Below are positions 34,812 through 42,911 of a DNA stretch of 64,000 nucleotides, one piece after another; position 1 is the first letter of the stretch, and every line of letters begins with the position of its first letter. The DNA is from CAZWSX01 sp964636985 (GTDB lineage: Bacteria; Planctomycetota; Planctomycetia; Pirellulales; Pirellulaceae). The stretch covers positions 62,001 through 126,000 of the forward strand of contig CAZWSX010000007.1 in the NCBI GenBank assembly GCA_964636985.1, in the 5' to 3' direction. The notes beneath the pieces were generated by a model, which worked only from the letters and a program-made list of their open reading frames with translations, made no database searches and was not told the DNA's origin. The position numbers were made by a program, and so were the translations under genes.

Positions 34812-35969
34812 TCAAAATAGTTCGGCCGGATCGGACGACAACAGCTTACCAACGGCCAGGTAGCCCGAAATGCTGCACATTGTCGCTGTCGCCAGAAAGA
34901 CCGTCACGGCCGTCGTCAAATCGAGATGCAGCGTCAGCCCCGTCACGTTGCGGATCAGTTCGTAACCAACCCACGAGACGGCCAATCCCGGAACGAAGCC
35001 CAGCCCCGCCATGTAGAGGCTTTGCCGGAAAACAAGTCCGCGAAAAAACGGTGCGCGATAGCCCATCGCCTTGAGTGTGGCGAACTCTCGCATGTGGTCG
35101 TTGATGTCGCTGTAAATGATCTGGTAGCAAATCACAACGCCGACGATGAACCCCATGATCGCGCCAACCATGAAGATGTAGCCCAGCGGCGCGTTCGTTT
35201 GCCAAAAGTATTTTTCGCGGCCGATCAACTCGTCGCGCGAGTACGCGACGACTCCAGGTGCCAAGACCTGGTTGAGCTCCGCCAAAACCGTCTTAACGTT
35301 CGCACGCGGTGCCAGCTTCACGACTCCGATATCAACTCGTTGCAGCGGATCGCCACTCCCCGCACGAAAAGGAAAATACTCGGCAAAGCTGCCACTCGAC
35401 ATCAGCAGGTTGCCATCGGTGCTGAAATCAATCCCAAGTTCGAATTGCCCCGCAATGAACAGCGGCGTGTCGTTCAGAAAAAAGGGGCCGCCTGTAGTGA
35501 GTAGGTATTTGCTTCGACTTTGTGAATCGGCCAAGGTCGCCCGAGGCGCGGAAATCGCCGCTGCCGTCTCTGCGGGATCGCCGATACGCAAAGGCGAATC
35601 GGCCCAATCGACCGCAATTACGCGGATGGGGCGGCTGACCGACTCACCGCTTCGCAGCAGGCCCCCCATCCCCTCCATGTAGATCGGCTTGGCCGAGGTC
35701 ACGCCGGCCACTTGCTGTGCACGTTGCAGCGCGCGGGCGTCGAAGCGTTCGCCGGAAATGAGTGAGTAGTGCCCGGTGCCAACTAGGAAAATCTCGCCGT
35801 CGGCCTTGCGCAGGATTTGCACGGTGCTTTCGAGCAAGGCGCCCCAAAAGCCGAGTTCCATGAACATCAAGATCACGGCGAAGCCGACACCGGCCGTGGC
35901 GACGAGCAATCGCTTCACGTCGTGCGTGAGATTGTTCCAAGCCAGGGGGGTCGCGCGAAAGTTGGCCAA
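34812..35969 (-). CDS. DevC/FtsX-like ABC permease 2
   Basis: 385 residues from a TTG preceded by AGAGGAA and 10 bp after the previous stop; an ATG 36 bp further upstream would overlap the previous gene. Four membrane helices: one near the N-terminus (LLVATAGVGFAVILMFMELGFWG) and three at the C-terminus, including the FtsX-type block DHMREFATLKAMGYRAPF. The large loop between helices 1 and 2 is periplasmic. Paralogous to the adjacent permease; together they would form a heterodimeric exporter. Ends 36 bp before the ATPase gene. Confidence 0.9.
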   Translation of the reverse strand: MANFRATPLAWNNLTHDVKRLLVATAGVGFAVILMFMELGFWGALLESTVQILRKADGEIFLVGTGHYSLISGERFDARALQRAQQVAGVTSAKPIYMEGMGGLLRSGESVSRPIRVIAVDWADSPLRIGDPAETAAAISAPRATLADSQSRSKYLLTTGGPFFLNDTPLFIAGQFELGIDFSTDGNLLMSSGSFAEYFPFRAGSGDPLQRVDIGVVKLAPRANVKTVLAELNQVLAPGVVAYSRDELIGREKYFWQTNAPLGYIFMVGAIMGFIVGVVICYQIIYSDINDHMREFATLKAMGYRAPFFRGLVFRQSLYMAGLGFVPGLAVSWVGYELIRNVTGLTLHLDLTTAVTVFLATATMCSISGYLAVGKLLSSDPAELF

Positions 35970-35979
35970 GGCGTTCCTC

Positions 35980-37176
35980 TCAGAAAAGGTCCGCCGGTTG
36001 GGCATCAAAGGCTTTTCGCACGGCTGCGACGCCCGAGGCACAACACATGATCACCGTGATCACAAACACCGAAACGACGTGCCAGCGAGTGGTCGACATC
36101 GTCACTTGCGATAGCCACGAGGTGCCGGCCAGCAACAATTGCGAGATCCCCAGGCCGACGAAGAACGCTGCCACTGCCAGGAGCAGCGACTGCTGTACCA
36201 AGATCCACGCCAGATAGGCATTGCGGTAGCCCATCGCTTTGAGCGTCGCGTACTCCGGCATCAGGCTCACGACTTCGCTTGACAGCACCTGGTACACAAT
36301 GGCGGTTCCTACCATCACAGCGACGATCACGCCTGATAAGAAGATCAAGCCATAGTTCGATTGCCAAACCCAGCGATTGCGCTCCCGCGATAACACTTCT
36401 TGGCGCGAAAGGACATCGACGTCATGCGGCAGGGCATCGCGAAGTTGTTGCACGACATCGTCGAGCTGGTCACTGGTTAGCGAATCGGCCAGCCGCAACA
36501 AACCGAGCGAGCACCTTTCCGTCGGCCATGCCGGCAAGCAATCGACAAACGATTGCCGACTCATCAAGATGTCGCCGCCGGCGCTCAGGCCGGTTCCACA
36601 GGAGTAAGTCCCCGCGATGGTCAGCCCCACGCCGTTGACTTCGACGGGAAGCCCGATATCGTCCGGACCAAACCGATATCCATTCGCTGGGCCGAACTCA
36701 GGACGCGTTCGTCTGTCGATCAGCACCGTTCGATGGCCCGCCGCGCCGTTATGGATCGCCTCCTGCATGGCTGAATCGAGAAAGACGGTTTGGTCGAGAG
36801 GAACTCCCAAAGCCAGAATTGCCCGCTGCTGTCCTGCGGTTGTGGGCGCGACGTCTGCCGGCTGCGGATTACGCCACGAAAAGACGCTTACCAGAACGGG
36901 CACGGCCGCTTCGACGTCTTCGATCTCCAGGGCCTGCCGCAGTCGATGGTCGGGGATCGTTCGCGCGTCGGTGAGATAGTCGTACTCGGGCGAGCGCAGG
37001 CAGATATCGAAGTCGAGCTTCTGGATCATGACCACCGACTCATCGCCGACGGCTTGCAGAAACCCGAGCTGCATGAACATCAAGACCACGGCGAAGGTCA
37101 CGCCCGCGACCGAGACGGCCATGCGGACCTTGTTGTGGGTGAAGTTATGCCAGGCGAGTGCGGTTTTCGATGGCAT
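35980..37176 (-). CDS. DevC/FtsX-like ABC permease 1
   Basis: 398 residues. Same topology as its neighbour: helix 1 (VRMAVSVAGVTFAVVLMFMQLGFL), a periplasmic domain of about 200 residues, then helices 2-4 with the coupling motif MPEYATLKAMGYRNAY. The N-terminal ALAWHNFTHNKVR is matched by PLAWNNLTHDVKR in the second permease, showing duplication. The ATG follows the stop of the membrane-fusion-protein gene by one base, so translation is probably coupled. Confidence 0.92.
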   Translation of the reverse strand: MPSKTALAWHNFTHNKVRMAVSVAGVTFAVVLMFMQLGFLQAVGDESVVMIQKLDFDICLRSPEYDYLTDARTIPDHRLRQALEIEDVEAAVPVLVSVFSWRNPQPADVAPTTAGQQRAILALGVPLDQTVFLDSAMQEAIHNGAAGHRTVLIDRRTRPEFGPANGYRFGPDDIGLPVEVNGVGLTIAGTYSCGTGLSAGGDILMSRQSFVDCLPAWPTERCSLGLLRLADSLTSDQLDDVVQQLRDALPHDVDVLSRQEVLSRERNRWVWQSNYGLIFLSGVIVAVMVGTAIVYQVLSSEVVSLMPEYATLKAMGYRNAYLAWILVQQSLLLAVAAFFVGLGISQLLLAGTSWLSQVTMSTTRWHVVSVFVITVIMCCASGVAAVRKAFDAQPADLF

Positions 37177-37177
37177 G

Positions 37178-38404
37178 CTACTTCGTGGAGGGCTCGAACG
37201 TCACATCGACTTGGAGTCCCACGAGCGCCACCGCGGCATCGGGCGTTCCAGAGCCGATAAGTTCGCGTGCTTCCTTGCCGTCGATCGCCAGCGTCACAAT
37301 GGCCACGCTTCGATCGACCGTCTTGCGCGGATCGACAGGCCGCAGCATCGCCGAGCCAACCAGGTTGCGGACGTTCAAGATCGGCCCCGCCGAAAGCGTT
37401 TTTCCGCCGAAAGCCCGCGACGACAAAGTCGCCTTTACCTCGCCCCCTTGGCCTTGCTTGTTTGGCAACGGCAGGTGGCTCAGGTCGGCGACATCGACTT
37501 CGGCCGAACAAACCATGTTGTCCAAGTCGGCGAGCTGCACGAGCGGCTGCGTCGCCACCAGTTCGCCGGCATGAGCCGTCAGATGGATTACGGTCCCCTT
37601 GGAGGGGGCCTTCACGGTCGTCTCGTCGAGCTTGAGCTGTGCCAGGGCGACGCGGCGTTCGAGCAGTTCGATCGCGGCTTTGTTTTCGGCGATCGACTTC
37701 GACTCTTTCGCGGCGGCCAGTTCCGCGTCCGCCTTTTGGGCTTGGAACTTCAGATTGAGTTCCAACTGCTGGAGTGCGACCTTGGCCGCGTCACGCTCGC
37801 TCTTGGCGACATCGAGCGCCAGTTGCTGCTGTTCGACCTGTTGGGCAGAGGCCAACGGATCGGGGCCTTTGTGCAAATCCTTGAGTCGCTGCAGATCCTT
37901 TTCGGCCTGCGTCACCCGGACTTCGGTCAGGTTGTATCGTCCTCGCTGCGCCTCGAGTTCCGGCTCGCGCGTTTGCTTGATTTGGTCGACCGCGTTCTGC
38001 GCCGCTTGAATGCGCTGGTTGGCCAGCAGCAGTTCCGAACCCTGCCGTTGAGAGGCGTCGTCGTATTGCTTCTGGGCAACTTCCAATTCCTTTTGAATCG
38101 CCGTGCGATCGAGTTCGATCAGCGCGTCACCAGCGGCGACGGTCGCCCCTTCCTCGACCAGAATCTTGACGATCCGGGTCCCTGCGAGAGGACTGCCGAC
38201 GAGGATTGGGCCGACGCGCGGTTCGATCGTTCCCAGCGCGGTAATCTTTGCCGGTCGTATCGCCGAGGCAAACTCGAGGCGTCGAATCGGCGCAGGCGAC
38301 ATGGAGCTCAGTCCACGAATCGCCCCAGACCATACCAGCCCGCCGACGGCCACAATTGCGCCAAGGGCCGCGCCGGTTAGCAGCAGTCCGATTCCGCGCA
38401 TCAT
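37178..38404 (-). CDS. HlyD/DevB-family membrane fusion protein
   Basis: 408 residues. N-terminal membrane helix (GIGLLLTGAALGAIVAVGGLVW), then a lipoyl/barrel half with GTIEPRVGPILVGSPLAGTRI, a long Glu/Gln/Lys-rich coiled-coil hairpin (about 90-230), and a returning barrel (VKAPSKGTVIHLTAHAGE). This is the DevB/HlyD adaptor that bridges an inner-membrane ABC exporter to the outer membrane. First gene of the operon adaptor-permease-permease-ATPase. The substrate is not visible; cyanobacterial DevBCA exports glycolipids. Confidence 0.93.
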   Translation of the reverse strand: MMRGIGLLLTGAALGAIVAVGGLVWSGAIRGLSSMSPAPIRRLEFASAIRPAKITALGTIEPRVGPILVGSPLAGTRIVKILVEEGATVAAGDALIELDRTAIQKELEVAQKQYDDASQRQGSELLLANQRIQAAQNAVDQIKQTREPELEAQRGRYNLTEVRVTQAEKDLQRLKDLHKGPDPLASAQQVEQQQLALDVAKSERDAAKVALQQLELNLKFQAQKADAELAAAKESKSIAENKAAIELLERRVALAQLKLDETTVKAPSKGTVIHLTAHAGELVATQPLVQLADLDNMVCSAEVDVADLSHLPLPNKQGQGGEVKATLSSRAFGGKTLSAGPILNVRNLVGSAMLRPVDPRKTVDRSVAIVTLAIDGKEARELIGSGTPDAAVALVGLQVDVTFEPSTK

Positions 38405-38637
38405 GGGTAAGTGGTTCGTAGAAGGTGAAAAACTGGCCCGCTCGAAACGGATTCTCCAATTATCGTCGTCGCCACCAGCGCCGCCGTCAACAAAATGACG
38501 GCAACAACGATCTAATCCGTCAGTGCGACATTACGACCACGCGGCAAGCACTCGGCTTGAATCGATCGTAGCGGTCGGGCAAGAGTTCGTAGCGAAGAGC
38601 CATCGAATTGCGCTACAAACTTGGCCCGGGCGGCCGC

Positions 38638-39474
38638 TTAAGCCGGGCCAAAAAGACTGTCCAATAAGGGCCCCGTATCCCGGTAATCAGGAATCACCAC
38701 GTCCGCACCCACGCCCCACAGGCGTTCTTGTTTCCACGGGTCGACGTTTCCCGAGCCGTTGTTGGCCTCGTCGCTGGCGACAGCCACCGCCAGCCCCCCG
38801 ACTGTTTTGGTGTTTTCGATTTCGACGTAGCCGTCGCCAAAGGCGGCCAGACGGTCGCCAGGGACGCGGTGCTCGGTCAGGATCCGATCGATCACCATCT
38901 TTTTGGAGAAGTTTTGATAGTTGTCCTGGGCGCCATAGATGCGGCCTTCAAAGTAACGCGAGACGTCAAGCAAATCGGCCTCACGGCGGACGAATTGCTC
39001 GTCGGTCCCACTGGCGAGATAGAGCTTGAGGCCTCGCGCCGTTAGTGATTCCAAAAGGGCGCGGCTTCCATACACCAACCATTGCTCAGGTGACACAGCC
39101 CCGCTTTGCAAACCGGCGACGCGCTCGCCAATGCGAAGTTCGAGCCGGCGCAGGTATTCGTGCTTGTACCACAGCGGCTCTTGAGGTTTGCCTCCGCGCT
39201 CGGTGATCCGTTCGGCGAGTTGGATCATTTGGTAGATCGTCTGCTTGCCGTTGAGCCGCATGATGTCGGCCATGGCTAAGTCCGACAACGACTGCTCGCT
39301 CTCGCCCGGCAAGTGCGGGAGCATTTCGACGAACATCGGCACCATGACCTCAGGCCAGCCTTGGCGAATCAGCGAGAGCGTTCCATCGAAATCGAAGACC
39401 ACATGTTCCACTTGCGGTCGAGCCACAAATCCAGGGCGGAACTCAACAAAACCGGTGAAGCCGACGGCGGTCAT
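38638..39474 (-). CDS. HAD-superfamily hydrolase (phosphatase-like)
   Basis: 278 residues. HAD motif I VVFDFDGTLS near residue 26, motif II LASGTDEQF, lysine region NFSKKMVIDRI, and motif III/IV AFGDGYVEIENTK. An alpha-helical cap domain lies between motifs I and II. Phosphomonoester hydrolysis is likely; phosphoglycolate-phosphatase-like members fit, but the substrate is not determined. In family members motif IV usually has two acidic residues; here GDGYVEIENT provides D and E. Separated from the Dev-type operon by 233 bp without a gene. Confidence 0.87.
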   Translation of the reverse strand: MTAVGFTGFVEFRPGFVARPQVEHVVFDFDGTLSLIRQGWPEVMVPMFVEMLPHLPGESEQSLSDLAMADIMRLNGKQTIYQMIQLAERITERGGKPQEPLWYKHEYLRRLELRIGERVAGLQSGAVSPEQWLVYGSRALLESLTARGLKLYLASGTDEQFVRREADLLDVSRYFEGRIYGAQDNYQNFSKKMVIDRILTEHRVPGDRLAAFGDGYVEIENTKTVGGLAVAVASDEANNGSGNVDPWKQERLWGVGADVVIPDYRDTGPLLDSLFGPA

Positions 39475-39588
39475 GGGAGGGAGTATGATGTGGAGGGAAT
39501 GCGGGCGAGACGAGTTTTAGACAAGACGGTGACCCATTGTAGTTGAAAGGCCGCGCCGCGCGGCGGCACGCTGTCAGGAGAAGAAACG

Positions 39589-40530
39589 ATGAATCGTTCC
39601 CGGCGGGATTTCTTAACTTCGACGGCAGCGTTGGGAGTAGCGAGCGCCCTTCCGCATGCGGCATCCAAAGTGATGGCAGATGAGGCCAAGCCTTTGCGCA
39701 AGCCGCGGATCGCTGTTTCGACCTATTCGTACTGGCGCTTTCGGCCCGACAGCGTCATCAGCGTCGGCGATTGCATCGACCTGGCGGCCGAAGCCGGCTT
39801 CGATGGAGTCGAAATCCTGCACCGGCAGATGACCGACGAATCGAACACCGAATTGCAGCGGCTAAAACAGCGAGCGTTTCGTCACGGGCTCGACCTGTGC
39901 GGATTCTCGACGCACCAGACGTTTGTGTCACCCGACGCGGAAGTGCGGAAGAAGAATATCGAACACACGATTCATTGCATCGAGTTGGCCTACGAACTCG
40001 GCATCCCGACGATCCGCGTCAACACGGGCCGCTGGGGAACGACGAAAGACTTCGACGAACTGATGAAGAACAAGGGGATCGAGCCGCGACTGGAAGGTTA
40101 CACCGACGACGACGGTTTCGCCTGGGTGATCGCGAGCCTCGAACAGTGCCTTCCCAAGGCAGAACGTTGCGGTGTTGTCCTCGGACTAGAAAACCACTGG
40201 GGCCTGGGACGCGATGCCGTCGGAGTATTGCGCGTGCTTGATGCGATCAAAAGCCCGTGGCTGCAAGCGACGCTCGACACGGGCAACTTCCTGGAGAACC
40301 AGTACGAGCAGTACGAAGAACTGGCTCCGCGGGCGTGCCTGGTGCAAGCCAAAACTTATTTCGGCGGTGGAACCTGGTACACACTCGACATCGATTACGA
40401 TCGCGTCGCCGCGATGCTCAAAAAGCATCGCTATCAGGGATATGTCTCGCTCGAGTTCGAGGGCCAAGAAGACCATCGAACGGCGATCCCCAAGAGCCTC
40501 GCGCTGTTGCGCAAGGCTTTTGAAGCGTAG
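39589..40530 (+). CDS. Tat-exported sugar phosphate isomerase/epimerase (xylose-isomerase-like TIM barrel)
   Basis: 313 residues. Twin-arginine signal RSRRDFLTSTAALGVASAL. Then an AP-endonuclease-2/xylose-isomerase-like barrel with STYSYWRF, EAGFDGVEIL, metal-type acidic/His positions in LENHWG, LDTGNF, and SLEFEGQEDHR. Such proteins are frequent in planctomycetes and are linked to sugar-acid or keto-sugar catabolism outside the cytoplasm. The last 113 bp overlap the convergently read DUF1080 gene. Confidence 0.9.
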   Translation: MNRSRRDFLTSTAALGVASALPHAASKVMADEAKPLRKPRIAVSTYSYWRFRPDSVISVGDCIDLAAEAGFDGVEILHRQMTDESNTELQRLKQRAFRHGLDLCGFSTHQTFVSPDAEVRKKNIEHTIHCIELAYELGIPTIRVNTGRWGTTKDFDELMKNKGIEPRLEGYTDDDGFAWVIASLEQCLPKAERCGVVLGLENHWGLGRDAVGVLRVLDAIKSPWLQATLDTGNFLENQYEQYEELAPRACLVQAKTYFGGGTWYTLDIDYDRVAAMLKKHRYQGYVSLEFEGQEDHRTAIPKSLALLRKAFEA

Positions 40531-41239
40531 TCGCCGCTATTTTCTTGATCACGCGCAGCTTGACGTTCTTGTACCAGCAATCTCCGCCGTGATCTTGCAG
40601 GCCGATGTGTCCTTTGCGTGGGTGGTCCTTGTAAGCGACGTCGAACTTATGCTCCGTCCCGTCGGCGCGCTTGTTCTTAGTGGGCCACTCATCGAGGTTC
40701 ATCGAAGTAACCAACTCTCCGTTGACTGTGACATCGATCTTCGGCCCTTCGCAGCGGACGAGCATCGAGTTCCACTCGCCAACGGGCTTCATCGCGTTCT
40801 TCTTCGGCTTGACCAAGTCGTAGATTGCGCCCGTATCGTGGAAGCCCGCTTCCTTGGTGTCGTCGACGGCGATTTCGATGCCGTTAAAGCCAACGTCCTT
40901 GCCTGGCCGCGGTGTCAGCGGAAATGTCTTGATGAAGACCCCACTGTTGCACTTGGGGCTGATCTTGAAATCGAGTGACAGGTCGAAGTTCTCGTAGGGT
41001 TGCTCCGTCGTCAGCATGTACTCCACTGGGTGCGGGTTGAGCGATCCCATTTGGACGTTCGATTCGGGAATCGCCTTCCCTTTGGGAGTCATCCAACCTT
41101 TGGTCGTTTTGCCGTCGAACAGCAAAACCCAGCCATCCTTCTTCTCTTGGTCAGTGAGAGCATTGTCCTCGGCCAAGAGCGCGACCGGAGACAGAGCGCA
41201 GACAAGGATCATGGCATATTGGCAGATTCGCATGAGCAT
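40418..41239 (-). CDS. DUF1080 (3-keto-disaccharide hydrolase-type) exported protein
   Basis: 273 residues with a signal peptide (MILVCALSPVALLA). The domain has the family pattern: WVLLFDGKTTKGW at the start, LDFKISPKCNSGVFIK in the middle, and GHIGLQDHGGDCWYKNVKLR at the end. Normal members stop shortly after this last motif. Here about 40 further residues (KIAATTLQKPCAT to IPDSDAF) are read from the antisense of the neighbouring isomerase gene. The protein is a laminin-G-like jellyroll associated with carbohydrate breakdown, in line with its neighbours. Confidence 0.9.
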   Translation of the reverse strand: MLMRICQYAMILVCALSPVALLAEDNALTDQEKKDGWVLLFDGKTTKGWMTPKGKAIPESNVQMGSLNPHPVEYMLTTEQPYENFDLSLDFKISPKCNSGVFIKTFPLTPRPGKDVGFNGIEIAVDDTKEAGFHDTGAIYDLVKPKKNAMKPVGEWNSMLVRCEGPKIDVTVNGELVTSMNLDEWPTKNKRADGTEHKFDVAYKDHPRKGHIGLQDHGGDCWYKNVKLRVIKKIAATTLQKPCATARGSWGSPFDGLLGPRTRARHIPDSDAF

Positions 41240-41330
41240 ATCCTCAATTCAAAGTGACATTAAAAAGTGAGGCGGCGCGCGTTCCTAAGTGCAATTCCGC
41301 TCCGAAGGCGCTTTTCTGTCGGGCCTTCAG

Positions 41331-41371
41331 CCCTAATTCTCTCTGAGACCTCGGTGCCCTCTGTGGCAAAA
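41331..41371 (-). repeat. CACAGAGG-type dispersed repeat, copy B
   Basis: Minus strand TTTTGCCACAGAGG, then GCACCGAGGTCTCAGAGAGAA. The first 14 nt match the copy at 22331. It fills the spacer between the stop of the Gfo/Idh gene and the DUF1080 gene, next to a short GGGC-CTTCA-GCCC hairpin at 41321-41333. Confidence 0.65.
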
Positions 41372-41384
41372 CTGTCTCTCGTGT

Positions 41385-42764
41385 TTAGAGCGTCCAACCG
41401 GGGCGGTATTCGATGTGGACGTGCTCGTTCAGTTCAGGAGCGTTGGCGATCTTGAGTTGTTCGCTGTTCCACTCCAAGCGGCGCCCGGGTGCACGCAGCG
41501 CCAAAACGCCCAGAAGCACCGTTTCAGTCATGGGTCCCGAATATTCAAAATTCGAGACCGGCTTCGGCCCGCCTTTGCAAGCAAGGAGCCATTCTTCGTA
41601 ATGGCCAGGCGAGCGTTCCATCGTCTTGGGAACGGCCTTGGCTTGATCGGTCAGTGAAGCCGGCAACAGCTGTGGCATCCCACCGTGCGAACCGTGGTAC
41701 ATCTTTCCTTTCGAGCCGATGTACAGCACGCCGTTGTCAGGCAACCGTTGGCCGGGAGCCATCTCCGGCGGCGTTGGCGGCATCAAGCCGCCGTCGTACC
41801 AGGTGAGCCGCACGGCCGGTTGTTTTCCCTTGGCAGGGAAGTCGTACGTAATGATCGACGCGATGGGATACGTTTCGAAGTTCGGCTTGCCGTCGATTTC
41901 CGAGCCATCCAGCGTCGTGGTTGCTTCGACATGAGTTGGGGCGCCCAAGCCGAGAGCCCAGATCGGATGGTCAACAATGTGGCAACCCATGTCGCCGAGT
42001 GCCCCGGTGCCGTAGTCGCGCCAGCCTCGCCAACTGTGGGGACAATAAGCCGGGTTGTAAGGACGTTCCTTCACCGGGCCCTGCCATAGATTCCAATCGA
42101 GCGTCGCTGGAATCGAAGGCGAACCGCTTGGCCGGCCGATCCCTTGCTTCCACAGTTTGCCTGCGCGGTCGGACCACGTGTGAACTTCACGGACTTCGCC
42201 GATCACGCCGGCCTGAATCCACTCGTTGGTGAACCGCGCCCCTTCGGTGGCATGGCCCTGATTGCCCATCTGCGTGGCGACGCCGGCCTCGCGTGCCGCT
42301 TTGGTGATCTCGCGGGCTTCGTGGATCGTGTGAGTGAGCGGTTTTTGGCAGTAGACGTGCTTGCCCGCGCGAATGGCGGCCATGGTTGCCACGGCGTGGG
42401 TATGGTCGGGCGTGCCGACGGTCACGGCATCGATCGTCTTGCCTTCCTTATCGAGCATCTCGCGGAAGTCTTTGTAGCGCTTCGCCTTGGGAAAGTTGTT
42501 GAAGCTGCCGGCCGCGCGTTGTTCATCGACATCGCACAAGGCCACGATATTGGCGCCGTTCTTGGCGTGCGTGGCGATATCGCCGCCGCCCATCCCGCCG
42601 GCGCCAATGCCGGCGACGTTCACTTTGTCGCTGGGGGCGACAAACTTGGGGCCGCCCAAAACGTGGCGGGGGACAATCGTGAAGGCGGCGACGGCACCAC
42701 CTGTGGCGGCGAGGAACGAACGTCGGGAAGAAGACTTGGCCGACTTGCGAGGCGATTTCGACAT
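41385..42764 (-). CDS. Tat-exported Gfo/Idh/MocA family oxidoreductase
   Basis: 459 residues from MSKSPRKSAK, the start that places the twin-arginine signal RRSFLAATGGAVAAFT directly at the N-terminus. NAD-binding fold with GIGAGGMGGGDI, the DHTHAVATMAAIRAGKH segment, and the QKPLTH motif where family members have EKPL. NAD(P)-dependent oxidation of a sugar or sugar derivative in the periplasm is expected. Tat export suits a folded cofactor protein. Downstream DUF1080 and the sugar-isomerase-like gene point to a shared role in exported carbohydrate catabolism. Confidence 0.93.
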   Translation of the reverse strand: MSKSPRKSAKSSSRRSFLAATGGAVAAFTIVPRHVLGGPKFVAPSDKVNVAGIGAGGMGGGDIATHAKNGANIVALCDVDEQRAAGSFNNFPKAKRYKDFREMLDKEGKTIDAVTVGTPDHTHAVATMAAIRAGKHVYCQKPLTHTIHEAREITKAAREAGVATQMGNQGHATEGARFTNEWIQAGVIGEVREVHTWSDRAGKLWKQGIGRPSGSPSIPATLDWNLWQGPVKERPYNPAYCPHSWRGWRDYGTGALGDMGCHIVDHPIWALGLGAPTHVEATTTLDGSEIDGKPNFETYPIASIITYDFPAKGKQPAVRLTWYDGGLMPPTPPEMAPGQRLPDNGVLYIGSKGKMYHGSHGGMPQLLPASLTDQAKAVPKTMERSPGHYEEWLLACKGGPKPVSNFEYSGPMTETVLLGVLALRAPGRRLEWNSEQLKIANAPELNEHVHIEYRPGWTL

Positions 42765-42911
42765 CACAAAACTCCGAGGGAGGAAAGGCGGAGGACCAGG
42801 CAGGCCCCCATAGTCTACCTGGGGCAAAAAGCGATTGCGCGGGGCGCCTGGGATTTAGATAAACTCGGGTAGTGAGTCGCTCCTCTCGCCGTTTCGTGCC
42901 GAACTCTCCCC

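Noticed and set aside
37028..38380. 450-codon plus-strand frame
   Set aside because: Antisense to the HlyD/DevB gene; Arg/Gln/Leu-rich composition with no motif.
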